This document shows positions 61,696-64,000 of a stretch of DNA of 64,000 nucleotides, one piece after another. Position numbers and translations under genes: made by a program. The notes under the pieces were generated by a model. The model saw only the letters and a program-made list of their open reading frames with translations. It did not search any database and was not told the origin of the DNA. Source of the DNA: UBA7359 sp964523895 (lineage in GTDB: Bacteria > Pseudomonadota > Gammaproteobacteria > Eutrophobiales > Eutrophobiaceae); the NCBI GenBank assembly GCA_964523895.1, contig CAZGBJ010000002.1, forward strand, positions 1 through 64,000, written 5' to 3'. Every line of letters starts with the position of its first letter. Position 1 is the first letter of the stretch.

Positions 61696-61910
61696 TCGAG
61701 AGGTTATTTGTTGGTACTGTTTAGATAGGGTAGCTATTGTACTATTATTTAAGTTTGGTTTTTCGTCTTTATGACGAGTCACTTTTTTAGATGAAAAAGT
61801 AATCAAAATAATCAAAAGGGTCAGTGTCGATTGATATCATTTACGCCAAGAGGTACCGCGTTTATTAATTAACTCTTGAATAATTGTAGCTTATTGGCTA
61901 CAATAATATA

Positions 61911-62231
61911 ATGTACCGTATAAGGAAATACCAGTGCTCAGATGGAAGGATCCCTTTTGATGATTGGATTAATACCTTTAAAAATTCAAGAGATAGAGCG
62001 AGGTTACTTAAACGCTTAGATAAAATTCAGCTTGGTAATTTAGGTGACTGGAATTCTCTTGGTGGTCATGTTTTTGAATTGAGGGAACATTTCGGGGCAG
62101 GTTATCGAATCTATTATGGAATTGAAAAACAGACAATAATATTACTTCTATGTGGTGGCGATAAATCTTCTCAAACGAAAGATATAAAATTAGCAAAAGA
62201 ATATTGGCAAGACTTTAAAAAAGGTTTTTAA
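61911..62231 (+). CDS. higB: HigB/RelE-superfamily toxin (phage-type killer)
   Basis: 106 aa ribosome-dependent mRNA interferase-like toxin. The pattern IPFDDWINTFKNSRDRARLLKRLDKIQLGNLGDWNSLGGHVFELREHFGAGYRIYYG is typical of the addiction-module killer group, with a basic C-terminal LLLCGGDKSSQTKDIKLAKEYW. Toxin first, antitoxin second (2-base spacing) is the HigBA order. Intact. Confidence 0.93.
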   Translation: MYRIRKYQCSDGRIPFDDWINTFKNSRDRARLLKRLDKIQLGNLGDWNSLGGHVFELREHFGAGYRIYYGIEKQTIILLLCGGDKSSQTKDIKLAKEYWQDFKKGF

Positions 62232-62233
62232 GA

Positions 62234-62515
62234 ATGGCTACAAAAGAATATAAAACGAGTGATTATTTAAAAACACCTGATGATATTGCAATATATCTGA
62301 ATGAGATATTAGAAGACGATGATCCAAAGTTGTTGATGCTTGCGCTTCGTAATGTAGCAGATTCTCAAGGTGGTATAGCCAGTATAGCTGAACATACAGG
62401 ATTAAATCGTGAAAGCCTTTATAAAACTTTATCTGGAAAACGAAATCCAAGAATTGAAACTATAAATTCAATTCTACATACTTTTGGTTTGCGATTATCA
62501 GTAACACCGAATTAA
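62234..62515 (+). CDS. higA: HigA-type antitoxin
   Basis: 93 aa Xre-like helix-turn-helix protein. The region GGIASIAEHTGLNRESLYKTLSGKRNPRIETINSILHTFGLRL is the conserved HTH and C-terminus of the addiction-module antidote group. Binds HigB and represses the operon. Starts 2 bases after higB. Confidence 0.93.
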   Translation: MATKEYKTSDYLKTPDDIAIYLNEILEDDDPKLLMLALRNVADSQGGIASIAEHTGLNRESLYKTLSGKRNPRIETINSILHTFGLRLSVTPN

Positions 62516-62543
62516 AATTAAGCGCACCCGTGGCATTCATAAA

Positions 62544-62891
62544 TTAAAATGTTATAGCTTTGTATTGTTCGTCTTTGAAGCCAATATGATGCTTGCTTTT
62601 TACATCTAGTACGGGTCTTTTAATAATCGTTGGGTTTTCTACCATTAACTCAACTGCTTGCGCTTTAGTTTTAATCTCTTTTTCTTTATCAGAAAGTTTA
62701 CGCCAGGTCGTTCCGCGTTTGTTAATGAGCGTTTCAATATCGATTTGTTTTAGAAAATTATTAACCAGCGTTTTGTTGATGCCATCAACGCGGAAGTCGT
62801 GGAAGGAATAAGGCACGGAATTGGCTTCTAACCATTTCCGTGCCTTTTTTACTGTGTCGCAGTTTTTTATGCCGTAGAGTGTGACTGACAT
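62544..62891 (-). CDS. ArsC/Spx-family (YffB-like) thiol protein
   Basis: 115 aa thioredoxin-fold protein. N-terminal MSVTLYGIKNCDTVKKARKWL has the single-cysteine GIKNCDT site of YffB-type ArsC-like reductases rather than CX3-4C arsenate reductase. The adjacent dapD-dapC genes are a common context for this group (dapE region in other gammaproteobacteria). It likely acts with glutathione in a reduction step; arsenate reduction is not implied. Confidence 0.9.
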   Translation of the reverse strand: MSVTLYGIKNCDTVKKARKWLEANSVPYSFHDFRVDGINKTLVNNFLKQIDIETLINKRGTTWRKLSDKEKEIKTKAQAVELMVENPTIIKRPVLDVKSKHHIGFKDEQYKAITF

Positions 62892-62901
62892 AGTTTACTT
62901 C

Positions 62902-63723
62902 TTAGAGGTCGCGTAAGATTTCGTTGATACCTACTTTGCCTAAAGTCTTCTCATCAACTGTTTTAACAATAACGGCGCAGTACAAGCTGTATTTGCCATC
63001 ACTGGAAGGCAGGTTCCCTGATACAACAACAGAACCGGGTGGGATGTAACCATAAGAGGTTTCGCCGGTTGCACGATCATAAATACGTGTACTTTGACCG
63101 ATATAAACACCCATTGAAATAACCGCACCATCTCCAACGATGACGCCTTCGACGATTTCTGACCGAGCGCCGATAAAACAATTATCACCAATGATTGTTG
63201 GGTTCGCTTGTAATGGTTCGAGTACGCCACCGATACCAACGCCACCAGACAAGTGAACGTTCTTACCAATTTGTGCACATGAACCTACTGATGCCCAGGT
63301 ATCAACCATGGTGCCGGTATCGACATAAGCACCGATATTAACAAAGCTCGGCATCAATACGACATTCTGAGCAATGAAACTACCGCGTCTAACGACTGCA
63401 TTTGGAACAACGCGAGCACCGGTTTCAATAAAGTTAGTTTTGGTATAGCCATAAAATTTATTTGGGATTTTGTCATAATAATTTGTAACGCCACCCTGAA
63501 TCACGATGTTATTATCAAGAATAAATGAAAGTAACACAGCTTTTTTTAGCCATTGATTAACTGTCCATTCACCATCGACTTTTTCAGCAACACGTAATTC
63601 GCCGCTATCCAGTTTCCAGATGACACTTTCAACGGCTTCTTTTAACTCTTTGCTGCCTTCGCCGGGATCGATTTCGGCTCGGTTATCAAATGCGTCGTTA
63701 ATAAAGTTTTCTAAATCACTCAT
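62902..63723 (-). CDS. dapD: tetrahydrodipicolinate N-succinyltransferase
   Basis: 273 aa acyltransferase of the succinylase branch of lysine/meso-diaminopimelate synthesis. It has the left-handed beta-helix hexapeptide repeats (about 100-230: VVPNAVVRRGSFIAQNVVLMPSFVNIGAYVDTGTMVDTWASVGSCAQIG) and the conserved GGVLEP(L)QA-NPTIIGDNCFIGARSEIVEG block. The start overlaps the dapC stop by 4 bases. Confidence 0.97.
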   Translation of the reverse strand: MSDLENFINDAFDNRAEIDPGEGSKELKEAVESVIWKLDSGELRVAEKVDGEWTVNQWLKKAVLLSFILDNNIVIQGGVTNYYDKIPNKFYGYTKTNFIETGARVVPNAVVRRGSFIAQNVVLMPSFVNIGAYVDTGTMVDTWASVGSCAQIGKNVHLSGGVGIGGVLEPLQANPTIIGDNCFIGARSEIVEGVIVGDGAVISMGVYIGQSTRIYDRATGETSYGYIPPGSVVVSGNLPSSDGKYSLYCAVIVKTVDEKTLGKVGINEILRDL

Positions 63724-64000
63724 GTGTTTTTCCTGTTTTCTATAAAGTTTTTAATTCGGTTTGCTGCTTCACTACATTCTTCGACTTCAGCAACCAGTGC
63801 GATTCGAATACGATTTTTGCCGGGATTTATGCCATTCACATCACGGGATAAAAAAGAGCCGGGTAATACTTTGATATTCTCGCTTGTATACAGTTCTCTT
63901 GCAAAGTCTGTATCGGAACAGGGTAGTTCCGGCCATAGGTAAAAACTGGCAGGCGGCGGCGCTACGTTTAACACCGGGCTTAATAATTCGCATACTTGAG
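63720..64000 (-). CDS. dapC: succinyldiaminopimelate aminotransferase, C-terminal part (truncated by window end)
   Basis: The frame is open to the window edge (QVCELLSPVLNVAPPPASFYLW...). Only the last 93 residues are seen. PPPASFYLWPELP, VLPGSFLSRDVNGINPGKNRIRIALVAEVEECSEAANRI is the C-terminal signature of PLP-dependent DapC. It precedes dapD in the same pathway, with a 4-base overlap. The PLP lysine lies outside the window. Confidence 0.9.
   Translation of the reverse strand, partial: QVCELLSPVLNVAPPPASFYLWPELPCSDTDFARELYTSENIKVLPGSFLSRDVNGINPGKNRIRIALVAEVEECSEAANRIKNFIENRKNT

Noticed and set aside
62544..62891. Arsenate reductase
   Set aside because: The single-cysteine GIKNCDT site and dap context fit the YffB-like group rather than ArsC proper.
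1..64000. CRISPR array, tRNA, rRNA or insertion sequence
   Set aside because: No regularly spaced direct repeats, no cloverleaf-like segments, and no transposase or integrase frames were found by eye. Small or diverged RNA genes could be missed without a covariance search.

Overview
This window looks like chromosome from a low-GC gammaproteobacterium. The signs are the fabA/fabB pair for anaerobic unsaturated fatty acid synthesis, RnfABDG-type membrane proteins, the carA-carB-greA and rlmE-ftsH-glmM order, the PomA/PomB sodium-type flagellar stator with a PilZ protein, dapC-dapD-arsC-like clustering, and a class III (PhaE/PhaC) polyhydroxyalkanoate synthase. The species cannot be named from this sequence. 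No rRNA, tRNA, CRISPR array or insertion sequence was seen. A 100-N scaffold gap at 3356-3455 is flanked by identical 55-base ends and is probably an assembly artefact.

Layout. 1-4.6 kb: RND efflux permease, a short-chain dehydrogenase and a small basic protein. 4.6-9.9 kb (minus strand): metG, then rnfA-rnfB-rnfD-rnfG-yhbY. This rnf set lacks rnfC and rnfE, and its RnfA lacks the cluster cysteines. 9.9-21.8 kb: a defence island between metG and apbC, two genes that are neighbours in relatives such as Pseudomonas. It is bounded by a short direct repeat. A type I restriction-modification system forms the frame (hsdM, hsdS ... hsdR). Between hsdS and hsdR sit a HEPN-like protein with a Panacea/YwgA-like partner, a Xre/MbcA-RES toxin-antitoxin pair, a DUF6933 protein and an AbiEi-like/AbiEii pair. 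hsdM carries one in-frame stop and hsdR two, so the restriction system looks dead while the cargo genes look intact. 21.8-28.0 kb: apbC-dcd; pilZ-pomB-pomA behind a good FliA-type promoter; small proteins and msrB. 28.1-33.8 kb: a LexA-like repressor with an altered recognition helix and non-standard operator repeats, small proteins, a membrane Ser/Thr kinase, a sodium/proton antiporter and a small metallopeptidase-like protein. 33.9-37.8 kb: fabB-fabA, ispG and a DUF4197 protein.

38.0-46.0 kb is a carbon-storage block. It holds a GAF/AAA+/Fis enhancer-binding regulator, acetyl-CoA synthetase with inorganic pyrophosphatase (which pulls the Acs reaction forward), a phasin, and phaE-phaC. PhaE has an internal 53-residue duplication and a histone-H1-like lysine-rich tail. 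TTGCA-type palindromes precede both the regulator and the phasin. 46.0-50.2 kb: a DUF3592 membrane protein, a second Ser/Thr kinase with Sel1 repeats, and a Rieske protein. 50.2-64 kb: carA (with a promoter and terminator-like hairpin in its leader), carB, greA, rlmE, ftsH, glmM (no AUG start), recQ, a HigB/HigA pair, an ArsC-like protein, dapD and the 3' part of dapC.

Two families of dispersed structured repeats run through the intergenic regions. Family A is an ERIC-like core set inside locus-specific terminator stems. Family B is made of chained hairpins whose stems co-vary while their loops keep GGA motifs. Family B, the reduced Rnf complex, and the toxin-antitoxin-loaded decaying restriction operon are the most unusual things here.
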